NCBI GenBank assembly: GCA_030544235.1
Contig: CM060464.1
Coordinates: 21,303,152-21,367,151 of the forward strand
DNA from: Lepturacanthus savala
Lineage: Eukaryota; Chordata; Actinopteri; Scombriformes; Trichiuridae
DNA: 64,000 bases
Direction: 5' to 3'
Of the stretch, positions 45,301 through 57,965 are shown in pieces (position 1 is the first letter of the stretch; every line of letters starts with the position of its first letter). A program made the position numbers and the translations under genes. Under the pieces are notes generated by a model that had not been told where the DNA came from, did no database searches, and worked only from the letters and a program-made list of their open reading frames with translations.

Positions 45301-46540
45301 TTCAGTTCTCAGTAGATATTGAGCATCAGAATCAGCATTATTGTCATTGTTCAAGACCAAAACAGGATTTGTGTTCAGAAAAAAAAAACTTGCATTCCCA
45401 CAGCACCAAATAGTGCCGTTTTTTTCATGCCCTTCACATCACTGTTTAAAAAGATACATTTTCATTCTGTGGATTTGTGTTCAGTCAGACAAATCTCATT
45501 TTCTCTCCTTCTGCAATCACCCTGGTGATGCCGCTGCTATAAGTTCATTATTCAACCTCATAATTTGATGACACAACATCCTTACAACATTCTCACACAC
45601 ACTCTCCATTCACACAACACACACTTCATGCTCACTCTACTGACATCCACACCTCATGTTGAGTTATTTCTTTGTTGTTCTCATATTTTCCTCATTAATT
45701 GTTAAAAAACACAGGTACATTTGGAACATTGGTGAATTTCTTATTTTCATCATGGCTGTAAGAACCAGGCTGTGACAGAATTTAAATGAAAATGTCCCTC
45801 TCAGCCGTCTTTGGGAGGTCTCTGTGTCTGTGCATCATCAAGTTTGGACCTTCAAACAGGTCTTGGATCTTGAGGGTTCTGTGGGGCCCATGTCCACATC
45901 TGTTCCAGCTGTTCTTTCAACCTTTGATGATTGTCAATCTTTCTGTGTCCATTCTTCCTGATCACCACTGCCCTTTTTTGGCACTTTAACCACACCAACA
46001 CCACCACTATGTCCTGTTAGTATTATCCTGTTGATTCCACCTTCCTGATTATCCTCATTACATCCCACCTCCATTACACATACTGTTAGAGTGATGATCT
46101 ATATAAGGTGACAACCCTTTTCTGAGGTGGCAGGTTGGGTGGTGGCTAGATAAAAAGATGCAAAAAGTTAAAAAGTTGTACAAGCAGTGGTCGAAACCAC
46201 TAACTATTTTTACTTAGCATAATTATAACAGCCCTGAGGAGGTGTCACCTGATGTGACACCACCCAGGTCTTTGTAGTAGCTATTGACCATTGATATGTG
46301 TGGTTTTACAGCCCCACTAGAGGGACTCCTATATTCTTCATCTGAATAGACAACCAAGTTGCACCTCTGCTCTTTACCCTCCTCGGCTTATTTGTGGTTA
46401 TCTCTGCCCCTGTATTCATCTTTTCTTCCTTATCAAGGCCCTTCTCCTCCCACACCGTCCTACCCATCTCCACACTGTCTTGCACTTGTTCTTTACTCTA
46501 CAGCTGCTCAGGCTGGACATTGAAGAAAGCCCACCTCTCT
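45301..46540. other. Intergenic stretch, possible LINE 3' relic
   Basis: CAGAATCAGCATTATTGTC near 45330 resembles the 3' tail of fish LINEs, but it is too short to call. A perfect 8-bp hairpin (GGTGTCAC, CTGAT, GTGACACC) is at 46241-46261. Confidence 0.4.
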
Positions 46541-46574
46541 TCACACACATACACACACACACACACACACACAT
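46541..46574. repeat. (CA)n microsatellite
   Basis: CA run with one T interruption. Confidence 0.95.
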
Positions 46575-49500
46575 ATCTCCTACAGAGCCCACGCAGTGCA
46601 AGACTGCCTTTCAAACCTTTTGTGAGCCACCAGAGCACTTTAATATGAATATGAGTATCATTATTCCAGATTCAAATTCATCTGCTTGCAACTAAGAAGT
46701 GGAGTAACCAGTGGAGTTTCCAGTCTTTCCAGTAAATTGAGATATGTGACTAATTGCACTAATTTAACACAAATCCAAGAAATAGACACAATATTTCTGA
46801 AAGCCTGAACAGGAAATTTCCACCACATCTGCCAACAAATTAATACCATAGAGCTAGCAAAGCAATTTATCAAATGTTTCCAAATGAGGTTTGATTCAGT
46901 TAGTCAGAGGAAAACCATTGGATTCATGTTTCACCATTAAAAATAGGCATTATCTACCTCAAATATGCAAAAATGGGCATTTTGGAAATGAAACTATATG
47001 TTTAGAATGAAATTATTGGTGTCTTATATTTGTTGCTAATGCTAAGGTAATGTTTATATAATAAAGGTTTAGGGTTAGTCAAGTAGGCTACAATATTATA
47101 TATGTTTTTCTAACTTTGAGGCCATGGTACTCATGTTCATAAAAAAGAATAGCACTGAAATAGTTTGAAATATATAGTTTTTTTTCTGTGATGTGCATTA
47201 TGTGTTTATGGATAGGGATGTGATTACATATGATTCTATTTTTTTCAAGTCACATTAATTTATTTTGCTTGCAACTTCTGTTGGAAATCACACATTTTGT
47301 TGTGTGTATGTTTTCACTTTGCTATTCCTTATCTGCCTACTAGATGCCCATAATGTATTCCCTTCACACTTGTGGCTCATTGGCTCGCCTGTCCTGACCC
47401 GCTGCCCACTCCACCACTTTCGCATCATTAGTTTTTAGTCACTTTTTTTGCAGACTTTGGCAAATTGTCCAAGGTACTATTTGCCTTTTCTACATTAGGG
47501 GTAGAAACAAATGAAATGTAGCGTGGTCGTCCGTACCCTAAATTACCATCTGCCGCCATGTTGGATCCACAGTTATCAAAAAAGTCGCTTCTGTATTTCA
47601 TCATCTTGCTGCACGCCTCCCTGTTCTGTGATTGGCTCCCTTGCTAAGGGGAAATATTGGTCCTTGATGTCTAGACTAAATTTTACAGCAAAGTGAATTT
47701 GTGTGCAATGAATGATGGGTATACCCAGGCTAGTGGGATTGGTGAACAAACACAAAATATTCATCTCTTCAAGGTTATACTGTTTTTGGCCAAAGAACTT
47801 GCCTTATGAATAACTTATTATGTAGCTTATATCTGGATCAAATGATGTATTACCTCTCAAGATGGTCACTGTGTGACAGGCAATCGTGGGTAGTCATAAA
47901 TTATTGCTGACATAGACGAGCTTACATGTTGGCCCTGGGCAATCATGGCTTGCATGACAAACATAGACGATAAGGAGAGAGATGCCAGAGACCGACTTTT
48001 CTGTTCCACCTGACAGCACCAACAACATCATTAATTTTCCCTTCTTCACATTCATAGGCATGAGCAAAAAAGAGGTACTCTGAGCTGGTATGGGTCGGTG
48101 TCACAGAAAACACTGCAGAAATTGACAAACTCGGTGAGAGAAGGAAACAATTAAAATATCCCAATTGCCAAGATTAATACTCATTTTCATTTGTGAAAAA
48201 CTTTTGCCACTTGAAAATGTCAATGATGAAAGATTTCAGTCATAATACATCAATATCATCAGGTGTAATGAAGAATCATGTAACTTTTTTTTCCATTTTT
48301 TTCATTTTGCATAATTAAGTGGTAACTATGGACACCATATTGTTTTCCAGTCTTGCCCTACTGCAAATTCACACTCATATAGATTGTTGGCAGCAGCCCA
48401 ATACCACCAATATGATACAGCCTGCCTCCAGCTGGTGCAAAGATTAAAACTGGTAACTTTCCACTTTCCAAGAAGTGTCATTAAGTTAAACAAGTGTCAC
48501 TTAAAGAGCACCAGTGCCACCTGTATAATAAGATTTCCATTAAATCATGTGGTAAACTTGGATCTGTGATGAAGAAGTCCAGGGATAAGCACTCTGGTCA
48601 GAAGGACCCAGCATCATTAATTATAAGCTGAGTCAATGACTGGGCCATTGGTTCCAATTTGTCTTCCTCGTTTTGAGGTAATGAGCCTCTTTCTTTATGC
48701 TGCTCAGTTCACCAGACAACATACACACACAGTTATATGCGTGCACAGTTTACATGCACACATAGTATACATATGCTCACTCATGCCATATATTCACACA
48801 CACACACCATTAAGTTAATTAACTCATACATCTCTTTGAGGTCTAACCATATCTATCATTGTGCATATAAAGTTACTCACAGGAGACAGCAGACAATATT
48901 CCCCAAAAACAACAAGTTTTCAACAAACTTATCTTGTTTGAAGGGAAGAGGAGGATGCACATACACACAAACTACTGGGAGTGTGCTACATGTCTCTACT
49001 GGGAGTTTCAATGTGGTCCTGAGCTACGTTAGTGTACCACAATAAACCACATATGTGTATAAATGTGGGCAATGGAAATGTGTGTGAGAAAGAATGGTTA
49101 CCTGAATGTTTTGGCTCAATACATGTGTGGTAACTGAGAAAAGCCAGCCAAATAGATTCAATGTCAATGAGTCAATGAAAAATAAGGAAAAAACACAAAG
49201 AAGTAGGGAGCACAAAGGAAATAGGGAAAAACCTTCAGTCATGTTATTAGATGGTGCACAAAGTGGGCTCATAGTATGGTGCAGATGGGTTGTCTTAGGT
49301 TCCTTAATTATTCATTAGAAGCCTTCTATAACATGAACTCAATCAATAATAGTGTCATCTCCCTTCCCCTTTAAAAGCCAAGTGTGTTTGCAAGTCTAAT
49401 GCCAGATTCAGAAAAAGATGTGTCATGGCCATAGGATGAAATAGTAATAGTAGTATTAGGACATATTGCCACAAATTGCTCTGGTGGTTAGTTTAATCAA

Positions 49501-50056
49501 AGTCATTGATTTTAAGGGACTGTAGATTATTAAAAATGAGTGGTCCCTGGAAGATTTTACAGTATAATTAAATAAAAAGCTTTTTCTTTTGCTCATTAAT
49601 CCAAATTGTATTCAGTTTTTTTTCCCACACCAGAAAGGAGCACATCTTCTAATGCCCCGCTTAAAGAGCAGTTATCATTGCACGGTTAATGTGCCAGACC
49701 ATGCCTGTAACACACCCTAATTGAAACTGCATTTGTTCTAGGCATGAAATTGACACTTGCACCTGTATAAACTAGCAATTACAATTGCGTCTGGCACTCT
49801 GACCACTTTTTAGTACTGTCTAAATCGGGCCCCTTGAATTGTTTGTTTTGTCAACCATGATACTGATTTTGAAGTAGTGTAAATCCTGAGTATGAAACAA
49901 ACAGCCACTTGTCTAGTGTGTAGTGCCTTTGTCTTTGCAAATAGAGATAACATTAGGGCTTTACTGGGAGAAGATTTGATTGTCAATAGAATATTAATAT
50001 TTATCAAAAGCAATTATGATAGGAATTTTCCTACATTTTTACGTATAAATCATTTA
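46575..50056. other. Intergenic stretch, no recognised gene
   Basis: Mostly AT-rich, with short CA/ACAC stretches near 48720-48810. Segment 49690-49799 is bounded by an inverted GTGCCAGAC/GTCTGGCAC pair, which could mark a small decayed element. Confidence 0.45.
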
Positions 50057-50138
50057 CATGCAATGTCTGAGTGGTCTAAGATGTTGGGTTTAGGTTCCAG
50101 TCACTAAGGAGGTGTGAGTTCAAACTTTAGCTCCTGGT
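50057..50138 (+). pseudogene. tRNA-Leu(UAG)-like pseudogene
   Basis: The central 69 nt align without gaps to vertebrate cytosolic tRNA-Leu(UAG): D-arm CTGAGTGGTCTAAG, anticodon stem-loop TTGGG-TTTAGGT-TCCAG with TAG at 50091-50093, a long Leu-type variable arm (ACTAAGGAGG) and a T-arm. The acceptor ends no longer pair, and the T-arm 3' side is eroded (CTTTAGC), so it should not be functional. It could be the start of a SINE. Confidence 0.7.
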
Positions 50139-50449
50139 ACCTGAAGATTCTCTGTGCCAAGGCAGGTGCATGCTGAACTTCAGAATGAAGGTCACGATAA
50201 ATTCCCCGAAAATGTGTGACATTATTGCTGGACCGTCCATTCCGAGAACGGCATTGGTGAAGAAATCCTCAATATCGCTGTACTTTGTCACTCTGTCAGC
50301 CATTTAAAAAAAAAAGCACTCCAGGTAATTAACAAGCTCCTCCGACATGTCCGTCCATTTGATGTTGCATATATTCCGAAGGCTTTTACAGATAATAAAT
50401 TGGTTTGGACTCATGGAATGCATGTGCAAGGGCAAAACCCTCACCTGAC
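50139..50449. other. Sequence between two tRNA-like relics
   Basis: No gene was recognised. GGTCACGATAAATTCCCC and TGTGACATTATTGCTGG may be the body of a tRNA-derived SINE. Confidence 0.35.
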
Positions 50450-50521
50450 ACCAGAGTGGTGCAGATGAGGCATGGTGAGTCCATAACTCAGAGGTTGATG
50501 GCTCAAAACCATCCTCTGCTC
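50450..50521 (+). pseudogene. Initiator tRNA-Met(CAU)-like pseudogene
   Basis: 72 nt, the same length as vertebrate initiator tRNA-Met and alignable without gaps. The acceptor stem ACCAGAG/CTCTGCT pairs at 6 of 7 positions. The anticodon loop is TCCATAA with CAT at 50482-50484. The T-arm GATGG-CTCAAAA-CCATC pairs fully. The D loop has lost one of the invariant GG pair, and the anticodon stem has a mismatch, so it is probably a pseudogene. Confidence 0.75.
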
Positions 50522-52654
<2,133 letters not shown>

Positions 52655-52664
52655 AGCTAGCTAA

Positions 52665-53028
52665 GCAGTCAGTCAGTCATTTTCTATACCCGCTTATTCC
52701 TCATTAGGGTCACAGGGGTCTGCTGGAGCCTATCCCAGTGTGTTACAGCGAGAGGCACGGATACACCCCAGATGGTCGCCAGCCTATCATGGGGCACACA
52801 CACCATTCACTCACACACTCACACCTACGGGCAATTTAGAGTCGCCAATTAACCTCAGCATGTTTTTGGACTGTGGGAGGAAGCCGCAGTACCCGGTGAA
52901 AACCCACGCAGACACGGGGAGAACATGCAAACTCAAGACCTCCTGGGTCCCAGACCCAGGAGGTCTTGAACCTGCGACCTGCTTGCTGTGAGGCAACAGC
53001 GCTAACCCCTGTGCCACTGCGTCACCCT
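52665..53028 (-). mobile_element. Full-length tRNA-derived SINE copy 1
   Basis: Flanked by a perfect 10-bp target duplication AGCTAGCTAA (52655-52664 and 53029-53038). On the minus strand it starts with a tRNA-like head (GTGACGCAGTGGCACAGG; A box GTGGCACAGGGGTTAGCGC; B box GGTTCAAGACC). A conserved body follows, ending in GGTATAGAAAATGACTGACT with a short TGAC-type tail. Unlike copy 2 it contains a perfect inverted repeat with 17-bp arms. Confidence 0.88.
52933..52969. repeat. Perfect 17-bp-arm hairpin inside SINE copy 1
   Basis: TCAAGACCTCCTGGGTC, 3 nt (CCA), then its exact reverse complement. The right arm is normal SINE sequence next to the B box. The left arm replaces the sequence seen at this place in copy 2 (TCCACACAGAAAGGTC). 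Confidence 0.93.
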
Positions 53029-53038
53029 AGCTAGCTAA

Positions 53039-53251
53039 ACACTAAAAACTAAATTTGACAACTGGGAGCTGGAGATAAGAGAAAGAAAATACACGGTTGA
53101 AGACGTTTTGGCCATTGTCCAGGAACTGGTTAAGAAACAGTTGGAAAGTGGAGACATATCAGAATTCATTGATCCAGACTGGAGTGAGGAGAAAGGTTCT
53201 GACTCCGAACCTGACCCCCCTCTCAAAAAAAGAAGGTTACACTTCAGATAA
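53039..53251 (+). CDS. Unidentified coding-like open frame, possible terminal exon
   Basis: The plus strand is open for 70 codons ending in TAA, without any Met, so it cannot be a complete gene. The composition is strikingly protein-like: a helical stretch (KYTVEDVLAIVQELVKKQLE), an acidic region (DISEFIDPDWSEEKGSDSE), then proline and a basic cluster LKKRR, resembling a nuclear localisation signal, and the end RLHFR. SINE copy 1 sits directly upstream, and the first stop is within its target duplication. It could be a last exon, the end of a transposon protein, or part of a retrocopy. I do not recognise the family. Confidence 0.35.
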   Translation, partial: TLKTKFDNWELEIRERKYTVEDVLAIVQELVKKQLESGDISEFIDPDWSEEKGSDSEPDPPLKKRRLHFR

Positions 53252-54580
53252 ACCCGGTTGTTCATTTTTGTTTATTTGTTTTTTACTATTCAATAATTAT
53301 TTAGTTATGGGCCAAACTTTCCAGCACAGCAACTGGATATTTTTAACAAACTAATATTTGGCTAGATATTGATGCCTGAATAGTAGGCAAACAATATCCA
53401 AATTATACCCACATAGGCCTAACGAATATGTACTTATAACGTACAACGGAATAATTCTCAACAGTGCAGTCACCAGATGCCTAAATAGGCCCCGCCTAAT
53501 AATGAAATATGTTTAATCCTTCATTTCAGTCTTTTATTCTGCAACATGTTTATTAAATACATAATATAGGCAAGAATCTGACTGTCTACAAACTAGTAGA
53601 GTAGAGTGTATAGGAAATTACATTTGAACATAATACATATAGGAGTGGTAGTGGATAAATCAATACACGTTATAATTAAAAAATGTCATGGGATACCGAT
53701 ATGATTTCCAATGGTTCTAGGCTTTTTAAAAATATTTTGTTTATTTACCATAATTTCAAATAACTTCATCAAAAAATCTTGGTGTGCTTGTGAACAAGCA
53801 CATCATTATTTGGAATTATACATAATGACCTGACAGGCCATTGCGGTGGCTGCAGGGTGTGTGTTAGAATGCTGTCCGACTGTTAAATCATGAAAATTCC
53901 TTCCTGACCTTGGAAACAGTTGTTTGCCAAAACAATCTCAATTCAAAGTCTATTTACCGGCTTCTTTCAGATCTTTCAACCTTATCACACAATTTTGTCA
54001 ATAGATGGAGTTTACTCAGTTGTCATAGTGATGGATCTGTTGATATGCGAGTTCTGTAGCTGCTGTGAAGTCATCCACAGCACTTTGACGCTCTGCTTTC
54101 AAGCTCTGTAAAGAGTTATATTAGGTGGACATTACTTTGGGATTGTTTTGTCATACATAGGCAGTATATAATTTGGATAGCTCATTAAATTAAATCACAT
54201 CTACTCACTAATCATGTCACTTTACATTAACTACAAACACTAACTACTGATACTATGAACCTCATACAAGAAGTACTCACTGTCTGTCCACAGCTTTATT
54301 GGAGACAACATTCTCAGCTCAGCAGAAGATAAAACATGCACCAGAATGGGATAGAACATAGGATAGAATAAGAACTTTTAAGGACTTGAAGTTAAAGGAC
54401 AAAATGTACAACCCAGCCACTGTGCACTTTTTCTTAAAGGACTGCAGGATGGACTTTGTTTTAACGTCATCTACGTATGTTCCGTGGGTATGTTACTTTT
54501 TTCAAATATAAACTGTAAATATATGATAGAACAATACCTACCTGATGTCAACTGTTTTTGTTTTCATTCTACCTGAATGA
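53252..54580. other. Intergenic stretch, no recognised gene
   Basis: AT-rich sequence with short open frames only. Confidence 0.5.
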
Positions 54581-54797
54581 CAAGGGCATCTCAAATAAAT
54601 AGAATATTATGAAAAAGTTCAATTTTTTTGTAAATCATTTCAGAAAGTAAAACGCATACATTATAGAGATTCATTACACATAGATTGAAATATTTCAAGC
54701 CTTTTTATTTTCTTTCTTATTTTCTTGAGGATTATGGCTTACAGATAATGAAAACCCAAAAGTTTTCACAATATTCTAATTATTTGAGCTGCACCTG
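54581..54797. mobile_element. Tc1-derived MITE
   Basis: The right end read inward is CAGGTGCAGCTCAAATAATT and the left end is CAAGGGCATCTCAAATAAAT. Both match the ends of a fish Tc1-like family (CAGGTGCATCTCAAA). The interior includes the subterminal GATTCATTACACATAGA and GGCTTACAG segments, but the transposase is deleted. TA follows the right end. Confidence 0.8.
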
Positions 54798-54932
54798 TAT
54801 AAAACTTGCTGAAATTTGCTGTTCTAAACAAATTTATAGATTGCACAAGTAATGTATTTCATTCTTTTTTTTTTATCAGACAGTGGATATACATGATGTG
54901 TTGTTGATGTTGTCTGGGTAATGCACCAAAAG

Positions 54933-54934
<2 letters not shown>

Positions 54935-55012
<78 letters not shown>
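54935..55012. repeat. (AT)n microsatellite, 78 bp
   Basis: Perfect AT run of 39 units. Confidence 0.98.
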
Positions 55013-55015
<3 letters not shown>

Positions 55016-56473
55016 CACTGGCATGCTCTATTGCTTGGTCTCTCAGTCTAAAGCACTTCAGTGTAATTTATTTATTTGCAATTCATGTTTGTTTTTGTGT
55101 AGACACTATATACAGGTATTCATTGTAATCAATCACATGGTAATTGAATTGATTAGCCTTTTTAAACTGCAAGAAATGTGTGAGATACTGACATATTGGA
55201 TCTCTTAACCTTATAATCACTGTTGGCAGCATTCAAGAGAATCAGTGAAATCACCTGATGTTGTTGCTGTATGTTTATTTACATTTATTCACCAGTATCT
55301 ATTTAAATCGTAACTACAGAGCCACTGCTCCCTAAAGAATGGATGTAAAGTAAAGGATCCATAGTTAATTTGTGTTAATGTGTGTTGTATGTTCATCCAA
55401 GCCTTAAACACAAGGACAACGTGCTCTAAGTAGACGAGTGAGTCACTGGCTATTTCTTCTACAGATTGATTTTCCTGACAAGGTCAGGATGTGTATATGG
55501 ACGTCTTTCCAACATAGTTCTCTTTTCAGTGTTGACAGTGTTGATTTTGAATGAAAATCTACTCTCATCAAACAATTCCTTTCTAATCACCTACAAGATT
55601 GGAGGCACAGCTGAATGGCAAACAGCATGCAGAGAGAAGCTGCCTGTTGTGCTTCTACTTTTTGTGCTTAGCATGTTTCAAGGGATGATTGTTCAGAGGA
55701 GCGTGGGTTGTTTCTAAGACGTTACCAGCAAACAATGTGTATTTCTCTATAGTTTATGATACAATGCTACAACTATATTACAATAGTTATAGGATATTGC
55801 AACTTTTGTCTGGGCTCCTCAGCTTCAGTTCTGATCCAGTGTGCATATTCATCAATTATATCAGAAATGATTAAAGATGACACTGATAGATGATTCAAAA
55901 ATGACCCAGACTTCACTCGAAAACTGTGAGGGAAAACACAGAGATTAAAAGAGAAGGCATTGTGATTTATAATTACATGCAACAGTAACTACAGTATACA
56001 CACAATTTTCTCATCAGAGAAATAGACATGTTTTTCTTTATCTCAAGAAAAGGGGCATCTGTGAATTTATTTTTTGATTCTGTTATATCTTATAGGTTTC
56101 ACAGAGAAGGGAACATAGGAGAGAGATGAGCAGATAAAGCACACAACATAGGAAGAGGCTGCTAGGTGTTTTAAAAAATCTTTTTAGTGGTCTTTTTGTA
56201 AACATCTTTGGTAATTATACATTATAATATATATACCTATATCATTTTAATGAACCATACACACTTTATAGCTGGAGAACAAGGGCTGTACTTTTATATA
56301 CTTTTTTAATGCACCACATGTATTTCACTGCTGGGCTATCCATAACTACACTGCTGTAGGATTGATCACTTAGCTCTAATTGCTCGGATCTCATGTCTCT
56401 ATTTAATGTTCATCTGTCCTTTAATTTTTGTTTGTCAATTGTGCTGTGCAGAACAGTGACAGTAAAGTGTATC
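55013..56473. other. Intergenic stretch, no recognised gene
   Basis: AT-rich. No conserved peptide or repeat end was recognised. Confidence 0.5.
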
Positions 56474-56656
56474 TATAGCTCTGGAAAAAAATGAGACCAC
56501 TGCATTTCTTTTCTGAAATCAACATCTCTACATGTATTCCAGCCATTCCATTCCAGCCTCTGTTGAATTCCAACATATGAACACCTCATTCTGCTTAAAG
56601 AGGTACCAGGAGTGGAATAAAGTCACCCATGAACGCGTGAATGGTAAAGACTTGTG

Positions 56657-56719
56657 GAGAGCATGCTAAGACACATGAAAGCTGTGATTAAAAATAAGGG
56701 TTATTGCACCAAATATTGA
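56657..56719 (+). pseudogene. C-terminal tail of a Tc1-like transposase
   Basis: Reads ESMLRHMKAVIKNKGYCTKY and a stop, the usual C-terminal block of this transposase family. The DNA-binding and catalytic domains are absent through deletion, and upstream frames contain stops. Confidence 0.8.
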
Positions 56720-56875
56720 TTTCTGAACTCTTCTTAAGTGTAAACATTAGTATTATGTTTTAAAATGAATTTAATTTTGTTTCTTTGCATTGTTTGAGGT
56801 CTGAAAACATTGTGTGTTTTTTGTCATTTTTACCGTTTGTCATTGTCTAAATAAATGCTCTAAGCTAGTGCTGTC

Positions 56876-57792
56876 ATTTTAACGTAATAATACGCGTCGA
56901 TTAATTAATTACGCTGCAATTTAACACGTTAAAAAATTTAACGCAATTAAGTAAGTGTCAATGGTGGCGAGCCAATGCTTGCGCATTTGAATTTTGGCTC
57001 ATTGGAGGACCCGTAGTCTTCTCGGCCATGCTACATCAACTGCGCTGCCAAATTAACAAGGCAGTGGGCAACGACATGGAACAGACTCAGGAGGATGAGG
57101 CAAGTGCGTCTTCAGCCAGTTTATTTACAAAAAGAACAGAGACGGGACGATAAATAACAACAAAAAGGAGTTCTCTGACCACCAGAGCAACTCCAGCCTG
57201 ACGTACCATTTAAATGCGAAACATGTTCAGGCAAGTTAGATCCTGTGGGTTTTTAATTTCAGAGGTTGATACTTAAACCACAGATCCTCTTTTGGGGTTG
57301 AGGTGTTGATCCTCTGATTTTTGTTAACCTCTGGTAAAAAGGCCTAAAGAAATGCCTGTTGGCGTCTTGTTCTTCATTTTGCCTCATTTAGAGGCATGTT
57401 ATACTTCTATTTTTCACTTTTTAATTGCTATATTGAGCTTAAGTGCCTATTTGAGACAGCCTTATTTTATTTCAGAATTTTATTTATTAAACTGAATCGA
57501 TGTATTTGTTTTACATTTTTGAATAATACACCTGACCTAAATGGTTTAATGTGCTTGACCTTTACTTTTGGATTTCATTTATGAAGCACAGTTCACCAAT
57601 AAAAAATTGGATTTCAGATCTTCTGTATTCAATTGATTAGTCATGCACTACAATTTTTTAATATCCTAGAATTCAAATTCTTTATCAGGAGACCTTTAGC
57701 AGATATGCCATTAAAATGTGATTAATTCCATTAATTAATTACAAAATCCTGTAATTAATTTGATTATTTTTTTTAATCAACTAACGGCACTA
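56876..57792 (+). mobile_element. hAT-type element A, inserted in the Tc1 element
   Basis: 917 bp with ends TAGTGCTGTCA and (inverted) TAGTGCCGTTA. Imperfect 8-bp target duplications CTCTAAGC (56868-56875) and CTCCAAAC (57793-57800) agree at 6 of 8 positions, and the Tc1 sequence reads on across the insertion. The subterminal regions are full of TTAATTAATTA motifs, as in fish hAT elements of the GCTGTCA.TCGATTAA type. It carries a broken N-terminal transposase piece. Confidence 0.82.
57076..57239 (+). pseudogene. hAT transposase N-terminus with partial BED zinc finger
   Basis: Starts MEQTQEDEASASSASLFTKR in a good position, then meets a stop. A different frame just downstream encodes SLTYHLNAKHVQAS, matching the His-containing half of a BED zinc finger (H-x4-H). 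The Cys half and the whole catalytic domain are missing. BED fingers bind DNA in hAT transposases. Confidence 0.72.
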
Positions 57793-57965
57793 CTCCAAAC
57801 GCTTGAAGATTTTATTTGGAATTTGGGGGAAATGTCAGTAGTTTATAAACTCAAACAAAAATGTTCCTTTTGCCCGAATTCATATGTATAAATAGTAAAA
57901 TTAGAAAAAAATTATAATTTTGCAGTAATCTCTTATTTTTCTTCCAGAGTTGTATAAACTGTGGT

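Larger units (their letters stand above)
56474..57965 (+). mobile_element. Tc1-like element, internally deleted and split by a hAT insertion
   Basis: The left end (TATAGCTCTGGAAAAAAATG) and right end (CTTCCAGAGTTGTATA, reading outward) are inverted copies. Between them only the last part of the transposase and the 3' inner repeat remain. The inner repeat is interrupted at 56876 and resumes at 57793 (CTCCAAAC, then TTTATTTGGAATTTGGGG). Without the insert the element would be about 570 bp. Confidence 0.8.

Noticed and set aside
45306..45420. LINE 3' tail (CAGAATCAGCATTATTGTC)
   Set aside because: Only a short similarity to remembered LINE ends; no ORF2 sequence upstream on either strand.
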